Shown: piece by piece, positions 1 to 7,955 of the stretch | Numbering within the stretch: position 1 is the first letter of the stretch | How the letters are laid out: every line of letters begins with the position of its first letter | Source of the DNA: CAYXVJ01 sp050309435 | GTDB taxonomy: Bacteria > Bacillota > Clostridia > Saccharofermentanales > Fastidiosipilaceae | NCBI GenBank assembly: GCA_050309435.1 | Contig: JBNRMJ010000020.1 | Coordinates: forward strand, 62,001-126,000 | Length of the DNA stretch: 64,000 nucleotides | Direction: 5' to 3' | The notes under the pieces: model-generated | What the model was told of the DNA's origin: nothing | The model's input: only the letters and a program-made list of their open reading frames with translations | The model's database searches: none | Translations under genes and position numbers: made by a program

Positions 1-1067
1 CGATTTACAATCTGAGCAGAGACGTTAACCACGGCATTATGTATCGTTCCGATGTATTCGAAGACTTGGGGATCGAACCCTGGACAGATACAGATAGTTT
101 CTACGAGAATCTGAAAGCGCTTAAGGAAGCCTATCCGGATTCCTACCCCTTCGGATCCAAGAACGGCGAAGGTATCTTCCGTACGATGGCCGGTTACTGG
201 GGCATTGGCGCCGGATCTTACTATCCCTTCCATTATGCGGATAGCGAAGGTGTCTGGAAGTTTGGCGGTGCAGACGAGAACTTCAAGGAAATGCTGGACT
301 TCATGAAGAAACTTTATGACGAAGGACTTCTTGATCCCGAGTTCCTGACCGATACACAGGATTCCTGGTCTGCCAAAGTCACCACCGACAAGAATTTTAT
401 TTTCTATGACTGGATCGGACGTCTGTCGCTCTTTACCACTCAAATGGCCGAGACGGATCCCGAGTGGAATCTGACTTATGGTTATCCCATCGGATCGACC
501 GGTAAACACCTCACGCTTGATAAAGTTGCCGGCTGGGGACCGACGGTTGCGGCCGGTGCCAAAGAAGAAGCAGCTTTGAAAATGCTCGATTACATGACCA
601 GCCCTTCCGGCAGCGAACTGTTCACAATCGGAATCGAAGGTGAAACATTCGAATGGGAAGATGGAAAACCTGTTTATCCGGAACTGAAGGATGAACCTCT
701 GATTGATATCAACCTCCTGATGGACCGCTATGGTATGTGGGTAGAAGGCATGTACGTCAATTCGGACAGCCGCAGTGTATACTTTAACTACACCGAAGAA
801 GAGCAAAAAGCTCAAGATCTGATTGTTGAGAATGACCTCTTTAATCCTCTTGAGCCTGCTATCAAGCTCAACGAAGAAGAGGCAAGCACATTTACAGAAA
901 TCAACACCGTACTGGCCGCCGATCTGCTCACATTCGCTTCCAATTACGTTATGAATGACGCCGACTGGGATGCATTCGTGGCCCAAAGCGAGAGTAAAGG
1001 CTACAAGACCGTCGAAGAGATCTTAAATGCCGCTCAAAGCCGCATGGATGAATTCTTTAATAACTAA
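1..1067 (+). CDS. Extracellular solute-binding protein of a sugar ABC transporter (5' partial)
   Basis: The reading frame is open from base 3 at the window edge, so the N-terminus and lipoprotein signal peptide lie outside; the first ATG (39) is internal, preceded in frame by IYNLSRDVNHGI. About 355 residues are visible. The text resembles family-1 solute-binding proteins of the LplA/YtcQ group: a MYRSDVFEDLGIEPWTD stretch typical of the hinge region, many aromatic residues, and a C-terminus ending in a helical NAAQSRMDEFFNN tail. It would be tethered outside the membrane and deliver an oligosaccharide or complex-glycan fragment to the two permeases that follow. The substrate cannot be read from sequence. 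A GC-rich hairpin separates it from the permease genes. Family call is firm; substrate is unknown. Confidence 0.85.
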   Translation, partial: IYNLSRDVNHGIMYRSDVFEDLGIEPWTDTDSFYENLKALKEAYPDSYPFGSKNGEGIFRTMAGYWGIGAGSYYPFHYADSEGVWKFGGADENFKEMLDFMKKLYDEGLLDPEFLTDTQDSWSAKVTTDKNFIFYDWIGRLSLFTTQMAETDPEWNLTYGYPIGSTGKHLTLDKVAGWGPTVAAGAKEEAALKMLDYMTSPSGSELFTIGIEGETFEWEDGKPVYPELKDEPLIDINLLMDRYGMWVEGMYVNSDSRSVYFNYTEEEQKAQDLIVENDLFNPLEPAIKLNEEEASTFTEINTVLAADLLTFASNYVMNDADWDAFVAQSESKGYKTVEEILNAAQSRMDEFFNN

Positions 1068-1096
1068 ACACCGTTTTTGATCTAACAGTATATAAT

Positions 1097-1125
1097 GGTG
1101 CCGGATCTACAGACGAGCCGGCACC
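1097..1125 (+). promoter_or_regulatory. Intergenic GC-rich hairpin between binding protein and permease genes
   Basis: GGTGCCGG (1097-1104) and CCGGCACC (1118-1125) form a perfect 8-bp stem with a 13-base loop. No U-tract follows, so it is not an obvious terminator. Hairpins at this position commonly stabilise the upstream binding-protein mRNA or reduce read-through into permeases; that role is inferred here. Confidence 0.5.
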
Positions 1126-1170
1126 GGACTGTTGATCATGAAGAAATAAAGCTACTATGATGTATGGGGA

Positions 1171-2136
1171 ATGACGATGACACAGAAAGAAAGTACCATG
1201 GTTTCCGGCGTGCGGCATGACAAGGTCAAGAAGAAATCCGCTTTAAAGCGTTTCCTGAAAAGAGATTGGCAGCTCCTGGTAATATTGCTGCCCGGTTTAT
1301 TTTTCTATATCCTCTTTCGATACGTCCCGATGGCCGGTCTGTTTATCGCATTCAAGAAGTTCAGTCCTTTCCTTGGTCTGTGGGACAGCCCCTGGGTCGG
1401 TTTCGAGAATTTCCGGAATCTGTTTTCCAGCGGAGAGTTTAATACCTTATTTAAGAATACGATTCTGATCGGTCTTTTTAATCTTTTATGGAGCTTTCCC
1501 GTTACTGTCATATTCTCTTTGTTACTAAATGAGATCAGACAGAAATTTTTCAAAAAAACATTTCAGACCATCAGCTATTTACCGTCATTTCTATCTGTTG
1601 TTGTCGTGGCTTCGATAACACTGGATGTGGTTTCTCTGGATGGTCCTATCAACAGTATTCTTACTCTTCTGGGAAGAGAAAAAATACACTTTATTGTTCA
1701 ACCCAATTGGTTTCGCGATATCTTCATCGCATCCGGAATCTGGCAATCGACCGGTTCGTCGGCGATTATCTTCCTGGCCGCCTTGTCGGCGGTTGACGCG
1801 ACGCTCTATGAAGCCGCTTCGATCGATGGTGCCAGCCGTTTGAAAATGATGCGTTACATTACGATCCCGGCCATCCTGCCGACGATCATGACGATGTTTA
1901 TTCTCGCCTCGGCCAATGTCTTCCGTGTAGGTCAAGATAAGATTCTGCTCCTGTACAATCCTATGACTCGCGAAGTCGCCGATGTGTTTTCAACTTTTGT
2001 CTATCGACGCGGCGTTCTTGAGATGAATTACGGTTATGCCGCTGCCGTAGGCATGTTCGAGTCAATCGTCGCCGGTCTGATCTTATGGACTACTAATCAG
2101 ATCAGTAAGCGAACGACAGAATCCAGCTTGTTTTGA
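1171..2136 (+). CDS. Carbohydrate ABC transporter permease (LplB/YtcP-partner type)
   Basis: A membrane permease subunit of about 320 residues, the usual length for this group. It begins with a basic cytosolic segment, then a first membrane span around residues 35-55 (LLVILLPGLFFYILF). The ABC permease EAA loop is clear near residues 214-230 (YEAASIDGASRLKMMRYI), followed by IPAILPTIMTMFILA. This matches the LplB branch, which pairs with an LplC-type partner, as found next door. The ATPase is not encoded nearby; Firmicutes often use a shared MsmX-type ATPase for such importers (family knowledge). Start choice is uncertain: GGGGA (1166-1169) abuts ATG 1171 and is better spaced for ATG 1177, which gives MTQKEST. 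Confidence 0.9.
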   Translation: MTMTQKESTMVSGVRHDKVKKKSALKRFLKRDWQLLVILLPGLFFYILFRYVPMAGLFIAFKKFSPFLGLWDSPWVGFENFRNLFSSGEFNTLFKNTILIGLFNLLWSFPVTVIFSLLLNEIRQKFFKKTFQTISYLPSFLSVVVVASITLDVVSLDGPINSILTLLGREKIHFIVQPNWFRDIFIASGIWQSTGSSAIIFLAALSAVDATLYEAASIDGASRLKMMRYITIPAILPTIMTMFILASANVFRVGQDKILLLYNPMTREVADVFSTFVYRRGVLEMNYGYAAAVGMFESIVAGLILWTTNQISKRTTESSLF

Positions 2137-2144
2137 GGTGTAAA

Positions 2145-3002
2145 GTGAAAAAATCAATCGAATTATTTGATATCTTTATCTATGGCATCATGATCCTGAT
2201 TTCATTGAGTATACTTTATCCTCTGCTCAACTTGCTTGCCATTTCGTTTAGCGGAAGCGTACCGATATTACAAGGTAAAGTCGGCATTTTTCCGAAAGAG
2301 TTTACTTTGGACTCTTATAAACAGATCTTACGGTCGAATCAAATTCCAAGAGCATACGGGAACACAATTCTATATACCGCGGTTGGCTTGAGTGTCAACA
2401 TGATCATGACGGCTATTACCGCATATCCCTTATCTCAGAACGCTCTTTTCGGAAGAAGTTTCTTTCTTAAAATGATTACGGTCACTCTTTTCCTGAGCGG
2501 AGGAACGATACCGAATCTCCTGCTGGTTAAAGAGTTGGGGCTATACAACAATTTATGGTCTTTGGCTCTGCCGAACGCGATCTGGACGATTGAACTCTTT
2601 ATTCTGATTAGTTTCTATCGCTCGCTGCCGGAAAGCCTTTACGAGTCCATGCGAATTGACGGAGCAGGTCATTTTACACTCTTGTGGAAACTCGTCTTGC
2701 CCTTGTCGAAAGCTTCTTTGGCATCAATAGCGCTCTTCTATTTCATGGGACATTGGAACTCATTCTTCCTGCCCTTGATCTATCTGCAAGATAGAGCCAA
2801 ATATCCTTTGCAGATTGTTTTGAAAGATATGCTGCTGGAAGGTTCCGAAACGACTTCGAACTTGATCGAGACGGCCAAACTTACACCTGCCGGCGTAAAA
2901 AATGCTGTTATCGTGGTGACCATGTTGCCGGTTCTGATGATTTATCCGCTGGCTCAGAAGTATTTCGTTCAAGGCGTTATGATAGGTTCCGTAAAAGGAT
3001 AA
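2145..3002 (+). CDS. Carbohydrate ABC transporter permease (LplC/YtcP type)
   Basis: The second permease of the importer, about 285 residues. The GTG at 2145 is chosen because GAGGTG (2135-2140) sits at good spacing before it; an in-frame TTG at 2133 would overlap the upstream gene but has no ribosome site. Membrane spans are visible from residue 9 onward, and the EAA loop reads YESMRIDGAGHFTLLWKLVLP. The C-terminus ends FVQGVMIGSVKG, the standard ending of this family. Its SD overlaps the stop of the preceding permease, so the two are translationally coupled. It would form the heterodimeric channel with its neighbour. Confidence 0.9.
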   Translation: MKKSIELFDIFIYGIMILISLSILYPLLNLLAISFSGSVPILQGKVGIFPKEFTLDSYKQILRSNQIPRAYGNTILYTAVGLSVNMIMTAITAYPLSQNALFGRSFFLKMITVTLFLSGGTIPNLLLVKELGLYNNLWSLALPNAIWTIELFILISFYRSLPESLYESMRIDGAGHFTLLWKLVLPLSKASLASIALFYFMGHWNSFFLPLIYLQDRAKYPLQIVLKDMLLEGSETTSNLIETAKLTPAGVKNAVIVVTMLPVLMIYPLAQKYFVQGVMIGSVKG

Positions 3003-3035
3003 AGATCGTTTTCGACATTTTCATCTTCCTTCGCG

Positions 3036-3103
3036 CATCATGCCTTAAGTTTGGGATTCGCAGACGAATGTTTTGCCGACATCTTGAAGCTTAAGGCATT
3101 ATG
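3036..3103. repeat. 14-bp inverted repeat flanking the rpsB promoter -35 region
   Basis: CATCATGCCTTAAG (3036-3049) and CTTAAGGCATTATG (3090-3103) are inverted copies with 13 of 14 positions matching. A small perfect hairpin, ATTCG-CAGA-CGAAT (3056-3069), lies between them. The right arm occupies the spacer of the rpsB promoter. There is no T-run, so it is a poor terminator for the permease operon; it could be a paired operator or a cruciform. Confidence 0.5.
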
Positions 3104-3112
3104 TGATATCAT
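3084..3112 (+). promoter_or_regulatory. rpsB promoter, sigma-A type with extended -10
   Basis: TTGAAG (3084-3089), a 17-base spacer, and TATCAT (3107-3112), with TGA directly before the -10 giving an extended -10. Transcription would start near 3119 and create a leader of about 98 bases before rpsB. Confidence 0.7.
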
Positions 3113-3118
3113 CTTAAA

Positions 3119-3204
3119 GGTTTAGCATGGCTGAACACGAATACACACATAATGCTTATCCTGTTGATGATTTATCTTAAAGATAGCGTTATGGAGGGAC
3201 AAAC
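3119..3204 (+). promoter_or_regulatory. Structured 5' leader of rpsB
   Basis: Two helices can be drawn in the predicted leader. Helix 1 is GTTTAGC (3120-3126) with GCTGAAC (3130-3136), closed by ATG. Helix 2 pairs CATAATGCTTATC (3148-3160) with GATAGCGTTATG (3182-3193), with one G-U pair and one bulged base. Helix 2 ends 11 bases before the AGGAGG (3205-3210). Autoregulation by S2 through an mRNA leader is known in gammaproteobacteria; I do not know a defined equivalent in Clostridia, so the function is inferred. Confidence 0.45.
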
Positions 3205-3216
3205 AGGAGGTTTCGT

Positions 3217-3996
3217 ATGTCCGTAATTAGCATGAAACAATTGCTTGAAGCAGGTGTCCATTTTGGTCACCAGACACGTCGTTGGAATCCTAAGATGGCT
3301 GAGTACATCTTCACGGAGCGCAACGGCATTTATATCATCGACCTGCAGAAAACGGTCAAGAAAGCCGATGAAGCTTATATGTTCATCCGCGATCTGGCTG
3401 CTGCCGGCGGTCAGGTGCTCTTTGTCGGAACGAAGAAGCAGGCTCAGGATTCGGTTCGCGAAGAAGCAGTCCGCTGCGGTATGCATTATATCAATGCCCG
3501 CTGGCTGGGTGGTCTGATGACCAACTTCTCGACCATCAAGAGACGTGTTGCTCGTTTGAAAGAGCTGGAACTGATGGAGAGCGATGGTACATTTGATTTC
3601 CTTTCCAAGAAGGAAGTCGCCAAGCTGATGCTTGAGAAAGAAAAGCTTGATGCAAACCTGGGTGGTATCAAAGAGATGAAGCGTCTGCCGGATGTTCTCT
3701 TCGTTGTTGATCCCAAGAAGGAATATATCGCCGTTGCCGAAGCAAATCGCCTGGGCATTCCGATCGTTGCTATCGTTGACACCAACTGTGATCCGGAACT
3801 GATTGACTATGTCATCCCCGGTAACGATGACGCCATTCGTGCCGTCAAGCTGATCGCAGGTAAGATGGCCGATGCGGTTATCGAAGGCCAGCAGGGCCAG
3901 CAGGATACCCTCGAGACCGTTTCTTCCAAGGATGACAGCGAAGAAGTTGCTGTTGACATCGAAGAAATCGCCGTCGAAGCCGATTTGGAAGAGTAA
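3217..3996 (+). CDS. rpsB: 30S ribosomal protein S2
   Basis: S2 binds late to the 30S subunit near the head-body junction and is needed for S1 or mRNA docking. The 259-residue product has the canonical start MSVISMKQLLEAGVHFGHQT and the conserved blocks RNGIYIIDLQKT, GTKKQAQDSVREEA, NARWLGGLMTNF, LPDVLFVVDPKKE and PIVAIVDTNCDP. The C-terminal 40 residues are a Gln- and acid-rich tail (QQGQQDTLETVSSKDD onward). An AGGAGG site lies 6 bases before the ATG. It has its own promoter and leader and is followed by tsf after 32 bases, the classic rpsB-tsf pair. Confidence 0.98.
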   Translation: MSVISMKQLLEAGVHFGHQTRRWNPKMAEYIFTERNGIYIIDLQKTVKKADEAYMFIRDLAAAGGQVLFVGTKKQAQDSVREEAVRCGMHYINARWLGGLMTNFSTIKRRVARLKELELMESDGTFDFLSKKEVAKLMLEKEKLDANLGGIKEMKRLPDVLFVVDPKKEYIAVAEANRLGIPIVAIVDTNCDPELIDYVIPGNDDAIRAVKLIAGKMADAVIEGQQGQQDTLETVSSKDDSEEVAVDIEEIAVEADLEE

Positions 3997-4028
3997 TCGA
4001 TATTAACGAAGATTAAAGGAGAGTAGAT

Positions 4029-4679
4029 ATGGCTGATATTTCTATCGCATTAATTAAAGAACTGCGCGAGAAGACCGGTTCGGGCATGATGGATTGTAAG
4101 AAGGCTCTTATCGAGTCAGACGGTAACGTCGAAAAGGCTATTGCCTGGCTGCGTGAAAAGGGTATCGCCAGCGCCGAGAAGAAGTCCGGTCGTGTTGCCG
4201 CGGAAGGTATCGTTGACTCTTACATTCATGGTAACGGACGCGTTGGCGTTCTCGTTGAAGTCAATGTTGAAACCGACTTTGCCAGTAGCAACCAGGAGTT
4301 CAAGGCTTTCGTCAAAGACGTCGCCATGCAGATTGCCGCTATGAATCCTCAGTGGATTCGTCGCGAAGACGTTCCTCAGGAAGCTCTCGATAAAGAAAGA
4401 GAAATTGTTAAGAATCAGGCTCTCAACGAAGGCAAGCCCGAGAAGATCGTAGATAAGATTGTCGAAGGTCGTATGAGCAAGTTCTATTCCGAACATTGCC
4501 TGCTTGAGCAGCCTTTCGTCAAGGACGACAGCAAGACCATTGGTCAGCTTCTGACAGACACAATTGTTCGTATCGGCGAGAATATTTCCATTCGTCGCTT
4601 TGCCCGTTTTGAGATGGGTGAAGGCATCGAAAAGAAGGAAGATAACTTCGCCGAGGAAGTACTGGCTGCTACGAAATAA
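4029..4679 (+). CDS. tsf: Translation elongation factor Ts
   Basis: EF-Ts is the nucleotide-exchange factor that recycles EF-Tu. The N-terminal UBA-like domain reads LIKELREKTGSGMMDCKKAL, followed by IAWLREKGIASAEKKSGRVAAEG, and the EF-Tu contact motif ETDFAS is present. At 216 residues it is the compact form, shorter than the about 283 residues of the E. coli protein but within the range seen in other bacteria. The SD AAAGGAGAG sits 5-7 bases before ATG 4029. A strong hairpin with a T-run follows 75 bases after the stop, so rpsB-tsf may form a largely separate transcript from the genes downstream. Confidence 0.97.
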   Translation: MADISIALIKELREKTGSGMMDCKKALIESDGNVEKAIAWLREKGIASAEKKSGRVAAEGIVDSYIHGNGRVGVLVEVNVETDFASSNQEFKAFVKDVAMQIAAMNPQWIRREDVPQEALDKEREIVKNQALNEGKPEKIVDKIVEGRMSKFYSEHCLLEQPFVKDDSKTIGQLLTDTIVRIGENISIRRFARFEMGEGIEKKEDNFAEEVLAATK

Positions 4680-4753
4680 TTCGCTTCGTAGACGAGGAAC
4701 CAACTCTAATGAGGATCTCGTAGATGATGGATCAACTTAAGTTCTGATTTTAA

Positions 4754-4799
4754 GCACGCTCACAAGTTTGTGATGAACTTGAGGGCGTGCCTTTTTGTT
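4754..4799 (+). terminator. Rho-independent terminator or attenuator between tsf and pyrH
   Basis: GCACGCTCACAAGTT (4754-4768) pairs with AACTTGAGGGCGTGC (4776-4790), one G-U and one mismatch, 7-base loop, followed by CTTTTTGTT. The pyrH ribosome site (AAGGAG, 4800-4805) begins right after the T-run, which leaves no room for a new promoter between them. Either read-through is partial or a promoter lies in 4680-4753; I do not see a convincing one. Confidence 0.85.
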
Positions 4800-4811
4800 A
4801 AGGAGAGTAAA

Positions 4812-5522
4812 ATGTCAAAGGCCATTTACAAACGCGTACTTCTGAAAATTTCGGGTGAAGCACTGGCAGGTCCCAAAAGCAGCGGACTGGACAATGAAAC
4901 GCTGCATAAGATCGGATCGGCAGTCTACGACTTGACACAAATGGGTGTTGAAGTGGCTGTTGTAGTCGGAGGTGGCAACTTCTGGCGCGGCAGGACAAGC
5001 GAAGGCATGGATCGGGTGACAGCCGATCATATGGGCATGCTTGCGACGACGATGAATGCATTGGCGCTGGCAGATGCCATGGATCAGGCCGGTTGCGACA
5101 CCAGAGTCATGAGCGCCATTGAAATGCGTCAGATTACCGAAACCTATATTCGTAAAAGAGCTCTTCATCATCTTGAAAAAGGCCGAGTGACTGTATTTGC
5201 CTGCGGAACGGGTAATCCGTTCTTTTCGACCGATACGGCCATGGCACTTAGAGCTGCCGAGATCGAAGCCGATATTATCTTTAAGGCAACCAACGTGGAT
5301 GGAGTTTACGATTCAGATCCGAAGCTTAACCCGAACGCGGTTAAGTACGAGCAGGTCAGTCATAATGAAGTCCTGACCAAAGACTTAAAGGTCATGGATT
5401 CGAATGCAGCCGCTATTTGTCGCGATAACGGTTTACGTATCATTGTCTTCAGCCTGGAAGAACCTCACAACATTGTGCGTATCGCTTCGGGTGAAACCGA
5501 GCTGGGTACTTTGGTTTACTAA
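4812..5522 (+). CDS. pyrH: UMP kinase
   Basis: Bacterial UMP kinase of the amino-acid-kinase fold phosphorylates UMP to UDP for nucleotide and cell-wall precursor supply. The 236-residue product begins MSKAIYKRVLLKISGEALAG, then shows GGGNFWRGRTS, DHMGMLATTMNALAL, the GTGNPFFSTDTAMALRAAE substrate loop and KATNVDGVYDSDP. ATG 4812 is chosen over an in-frame ATG at 4770, because the latter lies inside the terminator loop and AAGGAG is placed 6 bases before 4812. It is followed by frr, the usual order in Firmicutes. Confidence 0.97.
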   Translation: MSKAIYKRVLLKISGEALAGPKSSGLDNETLHKIGSAVYDLTQMGVEVAVVVGGGNFWRGRTSEGMDRVTADHMGMLATTMNALALADAMDQAGCDTRVMSAIEMRQITETYIRKRALHHLEKGRVTVFACGTGNPFFSTDTAMALRAAEIEADIIFKATNVDGVYDSDPKLNPNAVKYEQVSHNEVLTKDLKVMDSNAAAICRDNGLRIIVFSLEEPHNIVRIASGETELGTLVY

Positions 5523-5595
5523 GGCTATAATCTTCTCTATAATGATGAGTGACTAAGTGACGGCATTTCGCCGTACGCAGCACGGAGGTAATAAG

Positions 5596-6165
5596 ATGGC
5601 TATTGAAATTACTAAAGCATTTTTTAAGACTTATGAAAGCAAAATGGCGAAAAGCATCGAGTTCATGCACGAGGAGTTGAATACGGTACGTGTCGGTCGG
5701 GCGAATCCCCGGGTTTTGGATCGTATTACCGTATCTTATTATGGAGCCGATACACCTTTAAATCAGGTTGCGAATATTCAGGTTCCGGAACCTCGCATGC
5801 TAACGATTACGCCATGGGATCCCACTCTCTTAAAAGAAATCGAGAAGGCGATTCAAGCCTCTGATTTGGGCATTAATCCTGCGAATGACGGAAAAATGCT
5901 TCGTTTGAACTTCCCCATCCCGACTGAAGAACGCCGTCGCGATCTGGTAAAACAGATTCAGAAGATAGGCGAAGAGACCAAGGTTGCGATCCGCAATATT
6001 CGTCGCGAATGTATCGACGAACTGAAAGGCTATCAAAAGAAGAAAGAGATCAGTGATGATGTCCTTCGTGATTCCGAAGGCGAAGTTCAGAAATTGACCG
6101 ATAAATATGTTGCGGTTGTGGATGGAGCTATTAAGGATAAAGAGAAAGACTTGATGGAGATATAA
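5596..6165 (+). CDS. frr: Ribosome recycling factor
   Basis: RRF splits post-termination ribosomes together with EF-G. The 189-residue product is of normal length. Hallmarks are MHEELNTVRVGRANPRVLDRI, YYGADTPLNQVANIQVPEPR, LTITPWDP, SDLGINPANDGKMLRLNFP and the C-terminal coiled-coil helix with KQIQKIGEETKVAIRNIRRE. ATG 5596 is preferred over an upstream in-frame ATG (5557) because GGAGG lies 7-8 bases before it and the protein starts MAIEITKAFF. It is followed by uppS after two bases. Confidence 0.97.
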   Translation: MAIEITKAFFKTYESKMAKSIEFMHEELNTVRVGRANPRVLDRITVSYYGADTPLNQVANIQVPEPRMLTITPWDPTLLKEIEKAIQASDLGINPANDGKMLRLNFPIPTEERRRDLVKQIQKIGEETKVAIRNIRRECIDELKGYQKKKEISDDVLRDSEGEVQKLTDKYVAVVDGAIKDKEKDLMEI

Positions 6166-6167
6166 GC

Positions 6168-6977
6168 TTGGCGCGGATAAAACGATCCTGGCTTTCCTTA
6201 CTGCGCAAGAAGAGAGTACAGGAGGAGACTGCTGCAGCCTCACTTAAAATTCCCGAGCATTTGGGTATCATCATGGATGGAAACGGTCGCTGGGCGAAGC
6301 AAAGAGGCTTACCCCGGCGAGCCGGTCATCGTGCCGGAGCCGAAACGCTTCATGATATAACCGAAGCTTGCGGGCGCATGGGTGTAAAGTATTTATCGGT
6401 CTATGCTTTCTCTACAGAAAACTGGAAACGCCCCGACGATGAAGTACATGCTTTAATGTCTTTGTTTTCGGAGTTTTTTCATAAATACGATGAAAGTCTG
6501 GCGCGCAATAATGTGCGCGTTCGTTTTATGGGCGAAAAGTCGAGTCTGCCTGCCGATGTTCAGGCGACCTGGACCGAAGCGGAAGATAAGTCCAGAGACA
6601 GAGACGGTATGCAGTTGATTGTTGCTTTTAACTACGGTGGTCAAATGGAACTGGTCCATGCTGCCAGAAAGATCGCTCGTTCTGTTCTAAAGCACGAGCT
6701 GGATCCGGACGAGATTGATGAAAAGACCATTGAGAAAATGCTTTATCTGCCCGATGTACCTCCGGCAGATCTCATCATACGTTCGAGCGGTGAAATGCGT
6801 TTATCGAATTTCATGATCTGGCAGAGTGCTTATGCGGAGATCTGGGTATCAGATATTTTATGGCCTGACTTTACGCCGGGAGATCTTGAACAGGCATTTC
6901 TGGCCTATGCGAACCGAGACCGACGCTTCGGTGCAGTAGCTGCTCCAACTCCGAAAAAACTTGAGGATGACGTATGA
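6168..6977 (+). CDS. uppS: Undecaprenyl diphosphate synthase (cis-prenyltransferase)
   Basis: UppS adds eight isoprene units to farnesyl diphosphate to make the C55 lipid carrier for peptidoglycan. The conserved first motif IPEHLGIIMDGNGRWAKQRG (catalytic Asp in MDGNGRW) is near residue 25-45, followed by GHRAGAETLHDI, LSVYAFSTENWKRP, FNYGGQMELVHA and IIRSSGEMRLSNFMIWQSAY. TTG 6168 is taken as the start, with GGAG about 9 bases upstream in the frr 3' end; this gives 269 residues with an N-terminal basic extension of about 25 residues. The ATG overlap with cdsA (ATGA) shows translational coupling. Confidence 0.95.
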   Translation: MARIKRSWLSLLRKKRVQEETAAASLKIPEHLGIIMDGNGRWAKQRGLPRRAGHRAGAETLHDITEACGRMGVKYLSVYAFSTENWKRPDDEVHALMSLFSEFFHKYDESLARNNVRVRFMGEKSSLPADVQATWTEAEDKSRDRDGMQLIVAFNYGGQMELVHAARKIARSVLKHELDPDEIDEKTIEKMLYLPDVPPADLIIRSSGEMRLSNFMIWQSAYAEIWVSDILWPDFTPGDLEQAFLAYANRDRRFGAVAAPTPKKLEDDV

Positions 6978-7906
6978 AAACTCGTATTGTAACGGCAGTG
7001 ATATTCACCATAGCAATACTGGCCTTTATTATTCCGGCTTTTAAATTGCCGTGGTTGCCTTTGATTTTGTTTTCGCTGGTAGCTCTGGGTGCTGCACTGG
7101 AGTTGCATCAGGCTATTTTACATAAAGTCGACGGTCTTACTTACAGAAGCATGCTGACCGGTGCGCTGATCATGCTTACGCCGGTTTATATCTGGTATTC
7201 CTATAGGGATTTAAGACCGGGCTGGCATTTCCTCATGGCAAATGAATTACCTTTGGATGCGGCCTGGAAAACTGATATGGTTTGGCTTTTGTCCCTGGGA
7301 ATTTCTTTGACTGCCGCAGTGGCTTTCTTCTACATATTTGCCTTGATTATCTCGTCTTGCTTAAGACAAGGCCCTCAGAGCCTTGTTAAGTCGATCGGAG
7401 AGGCCATATCGGTAATTTATATCGCCTTGCCTTTATCGGTCGTTTCCTTACTGATGTTCGCCGTTCCGAACGGGTATCGCTGGTTCCTGCTTGCGGTATT
7501 TCTTCCCTGGGTTAGCGATGTCTGTGCATATTTCGCCGGTGTGACTCGAGGTAAGACCAAAATTCTGCCCAAGATCAGTCCCAATAAATCCTTCGAAGGT
7601 TTTCTGGGAGGTTTGGCCGGATCGATGCTGGTCAGTTCTTTTTATTTTCTGCTCTTCATGCACGGCCAAAGCCCGATGCGCGAAGAACGCTGGCAGAATT
7701 TTGTGTTTGGTTTGCTTATCGGACTGGTTCTAAGTCTGGTTTCTCAACTGGGGGACTGGCTTGCTTCTGCTCTTAAACGCTGGGTACGGATTAAGGACTT
7801 CAGTCATTTACTACCGGGGCACGGCGGTATCCTGGACCGCTTTGACAGTGTTTTGATGACTTTACCCGTTACGCTGCTTTGTGCTCTTATCTATTATCTC
7901 GTATAA
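6974..7906 (+). CDS. cdsA: Phosphatidate cytidylyltransferase
   Basis: CdsA converts phosphatidic acid and CTP to CDP-diacylglycerol, the branch-point for phospholipid synthesis; PgsA further along in this window uses its product. The 310-residue protein has several hydrophobic spans (about residues 6-45, 60-75, 100-130, 140-190, 215-260, 290-310). The family signature is near the C-terminus: SALKRWVRIKDFSHLLPGHG followed by GILDRFDS. The start ATG overlaps the uppS stop by four bases. A short hairpin with a T-run follows. Confidence 0.95.
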   Translation: MKTRIVTAVIFTIAILAFIIPAFKLPWLPLILFSLVALGAALELHQAILHKVDGLTYRSMLTGALIMLTPVYIWYSYRDLRPGWHFLMANELPLDAAWKTDMVWLLSLGISLTAAVAFFYIFALIISSCLRQGPQSLVKSIGEAISVIYIALPLSVVSLLMFAVPNGYRWFLLAVFLPWVSDVCAYFAGVTRGKTKILPKISPNKSFEGFLGGLAGSMLVSSFYFLLFMHGQSPMREERWQNFVFGLLIGLVLSLVSQLGDWLASALKRWVRIKDFSHLLPGHGGILDRFDSVLMTLPVTLLCALIYYLV

Positions 7907-7910
7907 ATAT

Positions 7911-7937
7911 CGGACGTTTGACGTCCGTTTTACTTTT
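7911..7937 (+). terminator. Short terminator-like hairpin between cdsA and dxr
   Basis: CGGACG (7911-7916), loop TTTGA, CGTCCG (7922-7927), then TTTTACTTTT. The stem is only 6 bp, so termination would be weak. The dxr ribosome site CGGAGG starts at 7945, leaving no room for a promoter after the hairpin. Confidence 0.55.
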
Positions 7938-7955
7938 AGCTGATCGGAGGTCTTT

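Noticed and set aside
4116..4703. Minus-strand open frame of 195 codons opposite tsf
   Set aside because: Pure antisense of a conserved gene, no ribosome site, no recognisable protein features.
4770..4811. Longer N-terminus for pyrH starting at ATG 4770
   Set aside because: The ATG is in the loop of the terminator hairpin and has no ribosome site; AAGGAG fits ATG 4812 and the conserved protein begins there.
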